From Saururus chinensis (taxonomy: Eukaryota; Streptophyta; Magnoliopsida; Piperales; Saururaceae): a stretch of DNA of 64,000 nt. The DNA is taken from NCBI GenBank assembly GCA_035235625.1, contig CP141142.1:19540995-19604994 (forward strand). The letters run 5' to 3'. Each line of letters opens with the position of its first letter. Positions within the stretch are counted from its first letter, which is position 1. The notes beneath the pieces were generated by a model. The model did no database searches and was not told the DNA's origin. It saw nothing but the letters and a program-made list of their open reading frames with translations. The position numbers and the translations under genes were made by a program. Positions 23,401-33,052 of this stretch are shown in pieces.

Positions 23401-26400
23401 TTTCTGGACTTCAAACTGAATTGAAGATGAAAGAGGCTGAATTGAATGATACTCAGCATTCAGTGTATAGTCTTCTTAATGATTTAGAGTGCGAAAGACG
23501 GGAATCAATTAGCCTTAGTGCAAAAGTCATTGCTGCTGAGGAAAAACAATTAGTGTGTGAAATACAGGAATCAGTTAACTTTAAGCGTGAGATGGAAAAG
23601 CAATCAAAGGTATATGAAGATATTCAGGCAAAATTGTCAAAGGTTGAATATTCTTCAAATAGGCTACAGGAGCGATTTGGTACCTTGGAGGCTTGCATGA
23701 CCCATCTTTGCATGGAATTTGACTTAAAGATGCCAGAGTTACTTGAGCTTGAGTCATCTTATTCTATTATTGCTAAAGAGAGTGACTCTTTGGTGAAAGA
23801 AATTAAGCTTATTGAGCAAAAGATGCTGTCATTCATGTGCTTGGATATTCATCTTTTGGATTTAATTTTAGATAAAGTGTTCCAGATTATAAGTAAGAGT
23901 CAGAGCAATGACATGTTGGATAATTTACTACAGGAAATTTGCAATTATGAACAATTGACATGCAAGTTTATTGCTGAATCTGAGTGCTTGGAGACACAGG
24001 CAAAGGAGCTCTTATTTGAGAATTTATCTCTTCGAAGTGATTTAATGCGGAAGGAAGAAATAGTGAAGGGACTGTTATTTGACTTGAGTCTTTTGCAGGA
24101 GTCCACTTCAAAGGTGAAGGACCAAAAAGATGATTTTGCAGAAATAGAGGCCCATTTGGAGTCTTTAGAGGAGGATCTTGCTGTTAAGTCCAATGAGCTT
24201 GATGCAGCCCTTGTTCATGGCCAGTTATTAGAAAAAGAACTGCAGGAGAAGTTGCATGCAATTGCTGCTCTACAGTTGGAGCTTGGAATGGCACAAGAAT
24301 CACTCCACATTGTGACACAGAAAAATCTTGAAATGAAAGCTGAAATGGTTAACCTCTTGTTGAGTAAGGATACTATTCAGGAGGAGTTGGATGAGGAAAG
24401 AAAGGTGATAGAACAACTAGAAGGAGAAAATCTCAAAATGAGTGCTTCAATTGAAAAAATGAATGGTTTTCTTGAAGATTTGAAGTGTGATTTCATCAAG
24501 GCTAATCAAGAAAAAGATTACCTTGCATCTGAGACAATTGCATTGAAAGAGCAATTGGAGATGGCACAAGCCCTTGCTGAAGAACACAAAGCTGTTGCCA
24601 CAGAAGCTCAACAAGTAAGCCTTTTAATTTTAGTTTGTCTTGTTTGATTTTCAATTCCGTGATTCTTTTTGTTGGATGAATCAGTCTATCTGCATTTGTA
24701 TGTTTGGGCCAATATGGGCTTGATATACCTTGTTGGCTCATGCCTTAACAGCTTAAGCTTTTAAGGCTACTTGTTTTCTAACATGGTATCAAAGCCAAGA
24801 GATTTTGGTTCCGATTCTTGCTGCTGCCTTGGTATTCTATGCACGCGCAAGCATTAATATATGCTTGTCTGTACAAGGGGGTGTTGGATAATTTGTCTAT
24901 CTACATCTATCTGTTTAGACCGTTTTAGTCTTGATATACATTGTTGGATCGTTCCTTAACTGTTTTAAGCTTTTAAGGCAACTTGGTTTCAACACTTTTA
25001 TGTTTTCTCTTTCTCTCTCTCTCTCTCTATATATATATGTACACTTATAGTGGACATTTTACTTAATTATAGATGGCCCAGATGAGCAAGGCCTATGCCG
25101 AGGAAAAGGAAGAGGAGGCAAAGCTACTAGAAAAGTCAGTAGAAGAGCTGGAATGTACAATAAATGTCCTAGAAAATAAGGTGGCACATTTAAGCCAAAT
25201 AACTTATTATATGTTGATGTCCTTTTCACTTACATAACTGTAGTTACTGAAGTTGGACCTCTTTGGGAATAGGTAGAGCTTGTTAGAGGGGAAGCTGAGA
25301 AGCAAAGAATGGAGAGAGAGGTGCTTGAACTGGAGCTACAGGCTTTGAGGCATCAGATACTGGCATCACATGATCTGAGTCAACCATCAAGGTTTGGGTT
25401 GCCAATAAAATCTGTTCTTAATCATTTCTAAATTTCATCTGCCCCAAGGGGTTTTGAGGTCCATCGAACTTATATTACTGGTTACAAGTAGTTCTGAAGA
25501 GAACGTGATAACACTCCAAGAAGCTGAAAACAAGATACAAACTTTTGAAAAGCTAGTAGAAGAAAAAGATGCTGAGGTACTATTATCATGTGTTATGCTT
25601 GATGTTCATTCCTCAGGAAAAACTTTATTGCTTTCGTCATTAAACCAAACTTCAAATGTTAACAGATTGCCCAGTGCAAAATGCATATCACTGAGTTGAA
25701 CATGCATGCTGAAGCACAAGCTCGTGAATACAAACAAAAGGTATGTTACCATTTGACTTTATGGCACAACTAGCAGCTCTGGCTGAGTATACTTTCTCTT
25801 CCTTCAACTTATATACTTATTGGGCTCTAAACCAGTTCAAGGCTCTGGAAGCTATGGCTCAAGAAGTCAAACCTGAACCTACTGGAATTTCCCATGCTGC
25901 AACATTGGCAACTGCAAAATCAGAAAAAAATGCAGTGAAGTCTAGGGCTTCGAGTTCTCCTCATGCAGGAAAATCTAGAGGTTCTGGCTCTCCATTTAAA
26001 TGCATTGGCTTGGGTTTGGCGCATCAGTTTTATTCTGAGAAGGATGAGGAGTTGACGGCTGGAAGACTTCGGATAGAAGAACTTGAAGCACTAGCTGCAA
26101 GTCGGCAAAAAGAAGTATATACAATGGCTCAATTTTATTAATTTAAGATGTATGAAACAACTACTCGTTCACAATTTTTTTATTACCTTCCAGATATTTA
26201 TGCTGAATGCTAGGCTGGCAGCTGCAGAGAGCATGACCCATGACGTTATCCGTGATTTATTGGGAGTTAAACTGGATATGTCCAATTGTGCGGTATGAAT
26301 TAGAATGTCAAAGAGTTGTTTCTTATGTATGTTAAAGAGGTGTTTTATCCAATTTAACCATTGAAAATTTGGAAGAACTAACATGTAACTGATCATTTTT

Positions 26401-29169
26401 CTTTAAAGAACTTCTGGCCTGGAACTGCAACCTTTATATCTAGGTGTGGGCCCTAAAAGGTCCCATGGTGAAGATGTTTTCAGAAACGTCAGTCATTTTC
26501 AGCAGCATATAATACTTTGTATGACCTTATTTAATTGGTATTTTAAGTGGAAAAGAATTTCGAAGATTATTTGTCAGAAAGTTTAAAATTGGGATAGTTT
26601 CCCTATGAAAAGGAAAAGCATAAAAAAATTATTTGAATACATTAATATGTTTTTAACTAGGAATCACTTCAATTACAAGTTGCATGTGAACAAAAGAACA
26701 ATTACAGGAAGAATTAAACTATGATATCAGAGAAGGATGATTTACGATTTTAATAATTCAGGTCACATTAGCATTTCACTTTATTCCAATAAACATGCAA
26801 TTTCTTCGTCTTTATTTGAGTTTGAAAATCAGAAACAAATATGCGAACTTATTGGTTCAATCTGTTCCTACCGAACTTATGGATTCTAGTTGTTCAAGCA
26901 GTGTAGTTCATCAAACAGACCATAATTCTCATCTAGATTTGTGAATTGCAGCAGGTGCTTCTAGGAGAAATTGTTTATTTTTGTCCTTTACTTCAGTGTC
27001 TGGTTTCATAAATGTAAAAGGTTGTCGTTGGGATTTCATTCTATTAATGTATCACATATATCTGATTGTCATTTTTTTACCTAGTGCAGTCTCTATTAGA
27101 TCATCAACAAATACAAAAGATAGCTGAGAAAGCTCGTCTCCACAATGAAGAATCTGCACAAAAGGTCTGAATCTACCATGATACTAATTAGGTCTTTTTT
27201 TCTCTCTTTTGTTTGGTTGTTTTGTTCTTACCCCAAGGGCTCAAACCAATTTTCGTGAAGGATCTAGAAGTGGCAAAGCTGAAACAGCAGCTTAATGCAT
27301 TCATCAATGAGCGTCAAAGGTAATTCTGTGATTACTCCCACATTAGTAAACTATATCATCTGTAGAGACATGTATAATAAGCGCCATTACTTTTTGGTTC
27401 TTTCTAGTTGGCTTGATGAGATAAACCACAAGCACGCAGAGATGGTAGCTGCCCATGTTGCATTGGAGAAGCTTCGCCAACGTGACCAGCACCTTGCAGC
27501 AGAAAATGAGATGCTAGAGGTTTAAAGAATTAAACTTTTCCTTTTCTTAGTTTTGCAATGCAATTTGCTGTGTGCTCACATGACCAGAGACAGGCTCCCT
27601 TGGTTATATTTGTTTGATAAATGCTGACTCTTGTACTACCCACTTTTAGAGAATTGCACCAGCAGGGTGTTAAACAAATAAGTATCCCCAGTTTTGTTCA
27701 CGTAGCCTTTGTTTCTATTCCAAGCATGACATAGTGAAACTGCAAAGTTCAATCCATGTCCTTCAAAACCAAGTAGCCGGGATTAAATGTATGATGCTAT
27801 GGCGAAGAATTCTGACCATGTAAGACAAATTTATGCAGCTGGAAAATGCAAATCAAAAAAAGAAAGTTACAGACCTTGAAAAAGAAGTAAAAAAACTGTC
27901 AGGGCAACAAAATCTCCAGCAGCGGATTCATCATCATGCAAAAATTAAGGCATGATGCCTTCTCTGAATTCTCTCTCTATACAAATTCCTCTGTTTTGTT
28001 GCTGATATGCAGATTACATATTAAAACATTTCAGGAGGAGAACAATTTGTTGAGAATGCAAAATGATGACCTCAGTGCTAAGTTGCAGCGAAGTGAGATA
28101 ATGCTTTCACGAGTGAAAGAAGAACTTGCTCGTTACCGTTCTTCAAGCGGAAAGGGTTCTTATATTGATATTGATGAAGAGCAAAGACTAAAGAAGCAAT
28201 TACAGGTATGCAACATTTATCTTTAAGAATGTTCAGCCCCGGAGAGTCTTGTTTTCACTGTTTAATGTAAACAGGATAAGGAAGAAGAGAGGGTTCAACT
28301 AGCACAGAAACTCTTGGAACTGTGTACCCGCATTTTAAAGGTGGAAGAATGGAATATATACTATTCTAATTGTTTACTCAATTTATAGAGGAAAACAGAC
28401 ATTATTTTGGCAACTTCATTCATTGACTGCAACTAAGAATCTTAACCATCTGTAGGCAGCTGGAATCACAAGATCTGGATCAGAAATAAACCCGTCCATG
28501 GCAGAGGAAGCTCTTAGCCAACTGACAGAAAGGATTGCTTCAACCGAGAGAGATTTACAGGACCTGAAATTCAAGGTAAGAGAGTGATAAGGAGCAAATT
28601 CATTGAAATGTCACCAATTAGAATTATTTGCAGATATAGACTGATCTTCCAACTAAAGAATTGTTCAATACTATGTCAAACATGAAAAGCACATCTGCAG
28701 AGAAAATATATGATTTTAACGTGTATGTCACATTGTCAAACACTGCATACACAATTGTAAAAGGAAAGTTGCTTCCAGTACGGAAAACCCATCATAATAT
28801 GCCATGATTGTTTACTTTTTAAAACTTCGTTTATTCTATTAAATTATTTAGAAATACAAAGAGGTAATAGATTGGGCTTGTTCATAATCAGGGAACACTT
28901 TAAATCGATTTTGGATCAGCAAAAGGAATATAAAAGAACAAAAAATCTGATGAATTAATTTTTTTTAAACCTGCTCTTCATCGTTACTAGTGAACCAACG
29001 CTTACTTGTATCATTACTACTGAACCACTGGTTGCAGAGTAAGATCTCCACTGAGAAAATGAGATTATCAGATCTACGTCAGCAGTCACCATTGAGCATA
29101 CGGACAAATGAGAATTGCCCGCCTACACCAGTTAGACCTCCAACGCCTCTCTCCCCTCTCAGCCGTTAG
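14598..29169 (+). CDS. Kinesin-12 family protein, POK (phragmoplast orienting kinesin) type
   Basis: A 37-exon gene with one continuous frame of 8,817 nt and a predicted product of 2,938 residues. The order is a disordered Ser/Pro-rich extension (1-235), motor (about 236-579), coiled-coil stalk (about 590-2880) and Pro-rich tail. Family knowledge: POK kinesins (KIN-12C/D) move on microtubules, mark the cortical division zone with TANGLED and RopGAPs, and guide the phragmoplast. The known Arabidopsis members are roughly 2.1 and 2.8 kb-codons long, so this length fits the larger, POK2-like form. Every exon phase closes without a stop. All introns are GT-AG except one GC-AG. The start is the first ATG after the leader intron. 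Exon coordinates are in the four segment entries below. I have high confidence in the family and moderate confidence in POK2 versus POK1 orthology. No gene symbol is assigned because orthology was not tested. Confidence 0.93.
17572..19415 (+). other. Kinesin segment 2: neck and proximal stalk (exons 12-20)
   Basis: Exons: 17572-17637, 17722-17913, 18024-18128, 18219-18454, 18536-18605, 18684-18749, 18831-18890, 18989-19068, 19334-19415. They encode the linker after the motor (N-E-D-A-S-G-D-V-R-x-L, then H-L-L-K-E-E-L), shared by plant kinesin-12 proteins. A Ser-rich insert and the first heptad-repeat helices follow. Small exons with clean phases make these boundaries reliable. The intron between the last two exons (19069-19333) carries a MITE-like hairpin. 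Confidence 0.88.
19115..19257. repeat. MITE-like inverted-repeat hairpin in a kinesin intron
   Basis: A ~44-bp left arm (19115-19158, containing CCAAAAGCCTTACTCCACC) and its near reverse complement on the right (19216-19257, containing GTAAGGCTTTTGG) face each other across a ~57-bp loop. The arms differ at only a few positions. Size, arm length and intronic AT-rich location fit a small non-autonomous DNA transposon. Flanks carry GATATC on the left and AATATC on the right, a possible eroded target duplication. The superfamily is not assigned. Confidence 0.7.
19497..24614 (+). other. Kinesin segment 3: giant coiled-coil exons (exons 21-23)
   Basis: Exons: 19497-20924 (476 codons), 21031-21342 (104 codons) and 21846-24614 (923 codons), residues 899-2401. 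The sequence is almost entirely Glu/Lys/Leu/Gln-rich heptad repeats with few prolines, predicting a long dimeric rod. A less helical island with several Cys, His and Trp lies around 22,190-22,400, giving a possible hinge. There is no enzymatic motif. The 923-codon open exon without a stop, next to decayed transposons, is itself evidence of selection. The 503-bp intron 21343-21845 contains weak internal repeats. Confidence 0.9.
24670..24994 (+). mobile_element. Intact TRIM (miniature LTR retrotransposon) in a kinesin intron
   Basis: Two short LTRs, 24670-24783 (114 bp) and 24882-24994 (113 bp), both start TGTTGGAT and end ACA. Directly after the first is TGGTATCAAAGCC (24784-24796), a near-perfect initiator-tRNA-Met primer-binding site. 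Directly before the second is the purine tract ACAAGGGGG (24873-24881). The element is flanked on both sides by CTTTT (24665-24669 and 24995-24999), a 5-bp target-site duplication. The interior is only 98 bp and codes for nothing, so it would depend on proteins from another element. It lies in the 458-bp intron between kinesin exons 23 and 24, in the sense orientation. Confidence 0.9.
25006..25040. repeat. (CT)n(AT)n microsatellite
   Basis: About 12 CT dinucleotides run directly into about 5 AT dinucleotides. It sits just right of the TRIM and 33 bp before kinesin exon 24, where it supplies a pyrimidine-rich stretch upstream of the acceptor. Confidence 0.85.
25073..29169 (+). other. Kinesin segment 4: distal stalk and tail (exons 24-37)
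   Basis: Exons: 25073-25180, 25273-25391, 25489-25576, 25666-25740, 25836-26114, 26194-26292, 27090-27164, 27261-27319, 27408-27519, 27839-27949, 28035-28205, 28275-28340, 28456-28575, 29038-29169. Exon 28 has a basic Ser-rich patch ([14 protein letters not shown]) and a K-C-I-G-L-G-L motif, followed by the conserved [12 protein letters not shown] block and the H-H-H-A-K-I-K-E-E-N-N junction. I recall these as features of the POK C-terminus, which carries cortical-division-zone targeting in this family. The protein ends in a Thr/Pro-rich tail. The exon 33/34 junction uses a GC donor. Confidence 0.88.
27950..28034 (+). other. GC-AG intron of the kinesin gene
   Basis: The donor is AAATTAAG|GCATGATG and the acceptor CATTTCAG|GAGG. 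Splicing here keeps frame and joins H-A-K-I-K to E-E-N-N-L-L, an expected POK-family junction. No GT donor nearby gives a continuous frame: reading through meets the frame of an unrelated 96-codon ORF. The strong AAG before GC is typical of functional GC-AG introns. Confidence 0.8.
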
Positions 29170-29704
29170 GCTCCTGGGATCATCAATGATTTGCTAGCAA
29201 TTCCAATCCAAATTGGACTACCCTATTGCTGGCGGATTTTTGTCAAATCATTCTTGCATATATGTATTAATTTTATTAATGGAATCCAATGTTTCTGTCA
29301 AGTTTTCGGTGTTTGTAAAGAGTTTGAAGTGATAATATTATCGCTTTTAGTCATAATATCCCACCTCCCGGCCCAAAACTGTGAGTCGACCTCTTCCCCA
29401 ATGTTCTGATTGTCGGGAAAGTATTGCTTTTGGATTTAACAATTAAAGTATGCAATAAGAATTATTTGTTATGTTTTGTGTTGGAACTTCATTTCCTCAC
29501 TTTGACTATATTTACAAAAATTGTTGCTATTTTATCTAAAAAGATGTTCTACCCTTCTCCCTCACTTCTACCTTACCAATGTTTCTCTTCTTTTCTCCTA
29601 CCACCATTTTAAGTCTTCTAGGTATTCTTGTAGTTTTTTTACTATATTTTTAGAAGGCTTTGGGTTATTTATTTTGAATTTTTTTTTCCATAAAAAAGAA
29701 TATC
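29170..29704 (+). other. Kinesin 3'UTR and short intergenic stretch
   Basis: AT-rich sequence after the TAG at 29167-29169. Weak polyadenylation-like words (TTTATTAATGG near 29271, GCAATAAGAA near 29453) suggest the transcript ends within about 300 bp. No further gene is seen before the truncated LTR at about 29705. Confidence 0.5.
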
Positions 29705-30310
29705 AATAGAGTCTTTCTAGAGAGGTATAGAAGAAATTTAAGTTTGATGATTTTTAATTTTTTATTCTTATAGAGCTGAATTTTTTTAAAATCAAAATTT
29801 CTACTTAACTCCTTCGGCTTTTGAAATATTTTTTTCCTATGTCATTAAAAGCCTTGAGTTTGTCATAAATACCCACCCCCTCTTGGTAATAACCATAAAA
29901 GATTCTCAATGAAAAAATGCAAAGGTATTTATGACTATTTGGTCAAGGTTTTCTCCACTTTACAAAAACCACCTAGACACCCAAAACCCTAATTTAATAG
30001 GCCTTAATAATTTTAGAACATCAAATTATATCTAAGGTTTTTTGACGATGAACCACTATAAATTTATTTGTGGATGATATATTTATTTGTTTCTTTACAT
30101 CACTTGTGTCCCTCTCTCAACTTTGCATTCTAAATATGAATATTTGTCTTTAATAAATGTACGCATAATTGATTTCTTTGGTACCTTGTCTTGATCGTCA
30201 TTGGTAGGTAGTGTGGAATTAAATTTACAAGTAACTTTTAAAGTGGTTGCCCTATTCACTCCCCCTCTCGACTCTCTCTCATTAGTGTATTTTTAAGTGG
30301 TATCAAAGCC
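29705..30310 (+). repeat. 5' LTR (truncated) and primer-binding site of the SIRE-like element
   Basis: 29705-30295 matches 48606-49526 over several blocks (shared CTTTTGAAATATTT, GCCTTGAGTTTGTCATAA, AAAAGATTCTCAATG). It lacks the first ~185 bp and an internal ~300 bp present in the 3' copy. The initiator-Met primer-binding site TGGTATCAAAGCC follows at 30298-30310. The divergence is substantial, implying an old insertion. Confidence 0.8.
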
Positions 30311-30364
30311 TGGATACTATGTTCAAGGTGAAATCACCTGGAGTGTTGTCTTGATTTCTCCTAT

Positions 30365-32160
30365 ATGGCTAAGTTTGAGAGTTCATCTAGCACCAAGCTA
30401 CCTCCATTTGATGGGAATAACTATGCCTACTAAAAAAATTGAATGAAAACCTTCTTGAAGATCAATGAATTTGCTTGGTATTGTGTTGAACATGAATGGG
30501 CTCCTTCTATTGACATGATAAAGTTAAATTTCCAATCGATATCTTAGCATGGTTTAAAGTAGATAAAAAGTTAAGTATGAGAAACAATAAGGTCGTTAGT
30601 GGAATTACTTGTGCTGTCTCTCTTGATGAATACAAATAAATGGATATGTATGTGTGAGAGTGCAAAGGAGGCACGAGACATTTTAGAAGTGTCTCATTAA
30701 AGGGCTTCGTTGGTAAAGAAATCTAAGCTTTAACTTCTCGTAACAAAATTAAAAAATATTAAGATGGAGGAGAATCAGACCTTCATGGAGTTTTATTTAA
30801 AACTCAATGACATTGTAAACTCTATGTGGGGTATTGGAAAGAAGATATAAGAATCAAAAGTTGTGTGTAAAATCCTTAGGTCTCACCCAGAAAGATTCAC
30901 CGCCAAAATAATATCTATTGAAGAATGTAAGAACATTGACCTAATGAAAGTTGAAGAACTAGTAGGTTCTTTCCAAACTATTGAATTGCACCTTCTAGCA
31001 AGTATGAAAAAGCCCATAGCTCTTAAAGCATTAAGCTCAAATAAACAAAGTGTTTATGACTCATAAAGTGAATAAGAGGATGATGAAAAACTTGCTTTCC
31101 TAGCAAAAAGGTTCCCTAAACACTTTGGGGGAAGAAATAGAGGAAATCGGTTTATCAAGAATAAAAATATGGACAAAGCAAAAGGAAAAAGTAGATTGAA
31201 ATCAAAAGACATAGAATGTTATAATTGTCATGGTTATGGCCACATGGCTTTAGGTCGCCTATTGAAACAAAAATCTAGGAAAAAGGAAATAGCCGCCAAA
31301 GCATCATGGGATGACTCCTTAGAGTCTGAAGATGATTCAAATAAGCCATCTAATTAAGAGGAGGCTGAATATGCATTCATGATTTCCACCCCTCTCAATT
31401 TTCAAAATGACCCAAGTAATTTAAATGTACTGAACGACAAATTGTTTAAAAGTGATTAGGAATCTTGCACCTCTAAAAGTAGTAATGAAGATATTTAAGA
31501 TGCCTTTAATTCTCTATTTAAAGAAAGTACTAAACTTGCTAGGACTGTGACTATACTAAAGAAAGAAAATCTAAACTTTAAGGAAGAAATTGATTTTGAC
31601 CAATAATGATATATTAACCAAAGAAATTATCAAAGTAAAAACTGAGTTAAAATTTAGTGAAGACAACTCCCTAAAGAAAGTTGAGAACTTAAAACTAGTT
31701 ACCTCTAAAAAGTGGGTCCTAAAATAAGAACTTAAGAAATCTAAAGATATCTTGATCATGAAATTCTTCCAAAGCAAAGAAAAATTTGAAAAGCTAATAG
31801 GTTTGGGTAAAAGTTCTTTAGACAAGTTTGGCCTTGGCTATGATTGTCAGACAAGTACCAATACGACTTCTTCAACAAGTTTTGTTAAAGAGAATCATAA
31901 TAAAAAAATGTCTGTTGTCTCAAAAAAATCAATCATATGCTATGCTTATGGTCAAGATGGACATCTGAGTTTTGAGTGCAAGATATCTTACAACAAGGCA
32001 AGATTTATCAAAGACAAAAAAGGAAAATCCATTTTAGGTGAATACCATGGGAGAGGAACGTGGGACAAGCTAGAGAAGAAGTTTAAATGGAAAAGAAAGC
32101 AGAAAAAGGAGCCAAAAAGTGTCATGGAGAAGACAACTAGCAAGGAAGAGAAATTGAGTT
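30365..32160 (+). pseudogene. Copia gag remnant
   Basis: Begins M-A-K-F-E at 30365, then the P-P-F-D-G-x-N-Y-A-Y motif that opens Copia gag proteins. A helical UBN2 region (30.6-31.07 kb) follows. The first zinc knuckle at 31217-31260 is C-x2-C-x4-H with the last Cys replaced by Arg. A coiled-coil spacer ends G-L-G-Y near 31830. A second knuckle-like motif at 31938-31982 has its second Cys replaced by Tyr. At least six stops or shifts interrupt the frame. Homology to gag stops near 32044; the following Lys-rich 40 codons are junction sequence. Confidence 0.8.
31962..32044. repeat. 83-bp inverted duplication, left copy
   Basis: Nearly identical (about 90% by eye) to the reverse complement of 46110-46192. 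Both contain CATCTGAGTTTTGA, TGCAAGATATCTT and AAGGAAAATCCATTTTAGG. It encodes the end of the gag zinc-knuckle region. It marks the left breakpoint of the inferred pol inversion. Confidence 0.85.
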
Positions 32161-32860
32161 AGGTGAGACATGTAGGACAAGAAAAACTGAGAAAGAAGAG
32201 GACCAGAAGGGCCAGAGTTGTGTCCAAGAAGAAGAGAACAAAAAAATAAGTATTGGAAGAGCCCATAGAGAAAGAAACAAAAGAAAATCATGGTTGAAAA
32301 TAGTGACATGGGTGGTGACTAGAAGGGTGAAATATCAAGTCACCAAGTGAGGAAGCATGGCATGGTAGCACATATCATCATTGATGCCCACATTGTTGAC
32401 TTTCAAAGTATATTATAGAATAACTATGGGTGAAGATTTGATTCGAGAAATTAGAGGTGGTGGAGCTATAAGGGCTGTGTTGGAATTGAGGAGAGGAGGG
32501 GAGAGAAAATTGCCAGCGTGATGGAAGGGTTAAAAATCTTGTTCAAGATCAGTCTGAGTTGGAATTAGATGTAACAGGGCATGAAAAACAATAGATATCT
32601 TTTCCCATCTACTTGAAATTGGCCAAACGACCATAAGGGTATTAGGAGGACATAGGAAATCTTGGAAAAAGGTTTGGAAAGAAAAAGACACCCACGCTTG
32701 ATGAACATACTATTTTTTTTTGTTTCCGAAAAAAAACACTCATGAAAAGAAGCAAAAGAAGAAGCTAAGTAGAAATTTAAGAGAAAGAAAGAGGAGAGAG
32801 AGAAGAGTGTGTTATTAGACCAAGAAGAAGGATTTTCCTATGGAGCATAAAGTCCGATGG
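32045..32860. other. Purine-rich junction segment, no gene
   Basis: The + strand is GA-rich and the reverse strand correspondingly CT-rich, like the envelope-like segment at 46.2-47.7 kb read on +. If pol was inverted, this would be the start of the envelope-like region flipped along with it. No intact ORF. Confidence 0.45.
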
Positions 32861-33052
32861 ACATTTGCAAACTAGTGAATCTAAGAGAGTCTAGTGACTT
32901 GGCCATAATATCAGTGAGCTAATTATCAGTAGAGAAATAGTCTAGTGCGATTGTGTGACGTTCAACTAATTCACAAATAAAGTGGTGTCTAATATCTATA
33001 TACTTGTTTTGTGAACGCCGAATGGAATTTTCTAAAATATTTATATCACTTG
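32861..33052 (-). pseudogene. Copia RNase H C-terminus
   Basis: The minus-strand frame reads N-K-Y-I-D-I-R-H-H-F, E-L-V-E, T-D, D-I-M-A-K-S-L-D and L-R: the canonical last block of Copia pol after RNase H, with a single in-frame stop. It continues directly, in frame, the RNase H fragment at 41011-41427. The two are separated only by the gypsy-type insertion 33053-41005. Confidence 0.85.

Noticed and set aside
25006-25040. (CT)n(AT)n as a promoter GAGA-like element
   Set aside because: Intronic microsatellite next to an acceptor; no evidence of a promoter.
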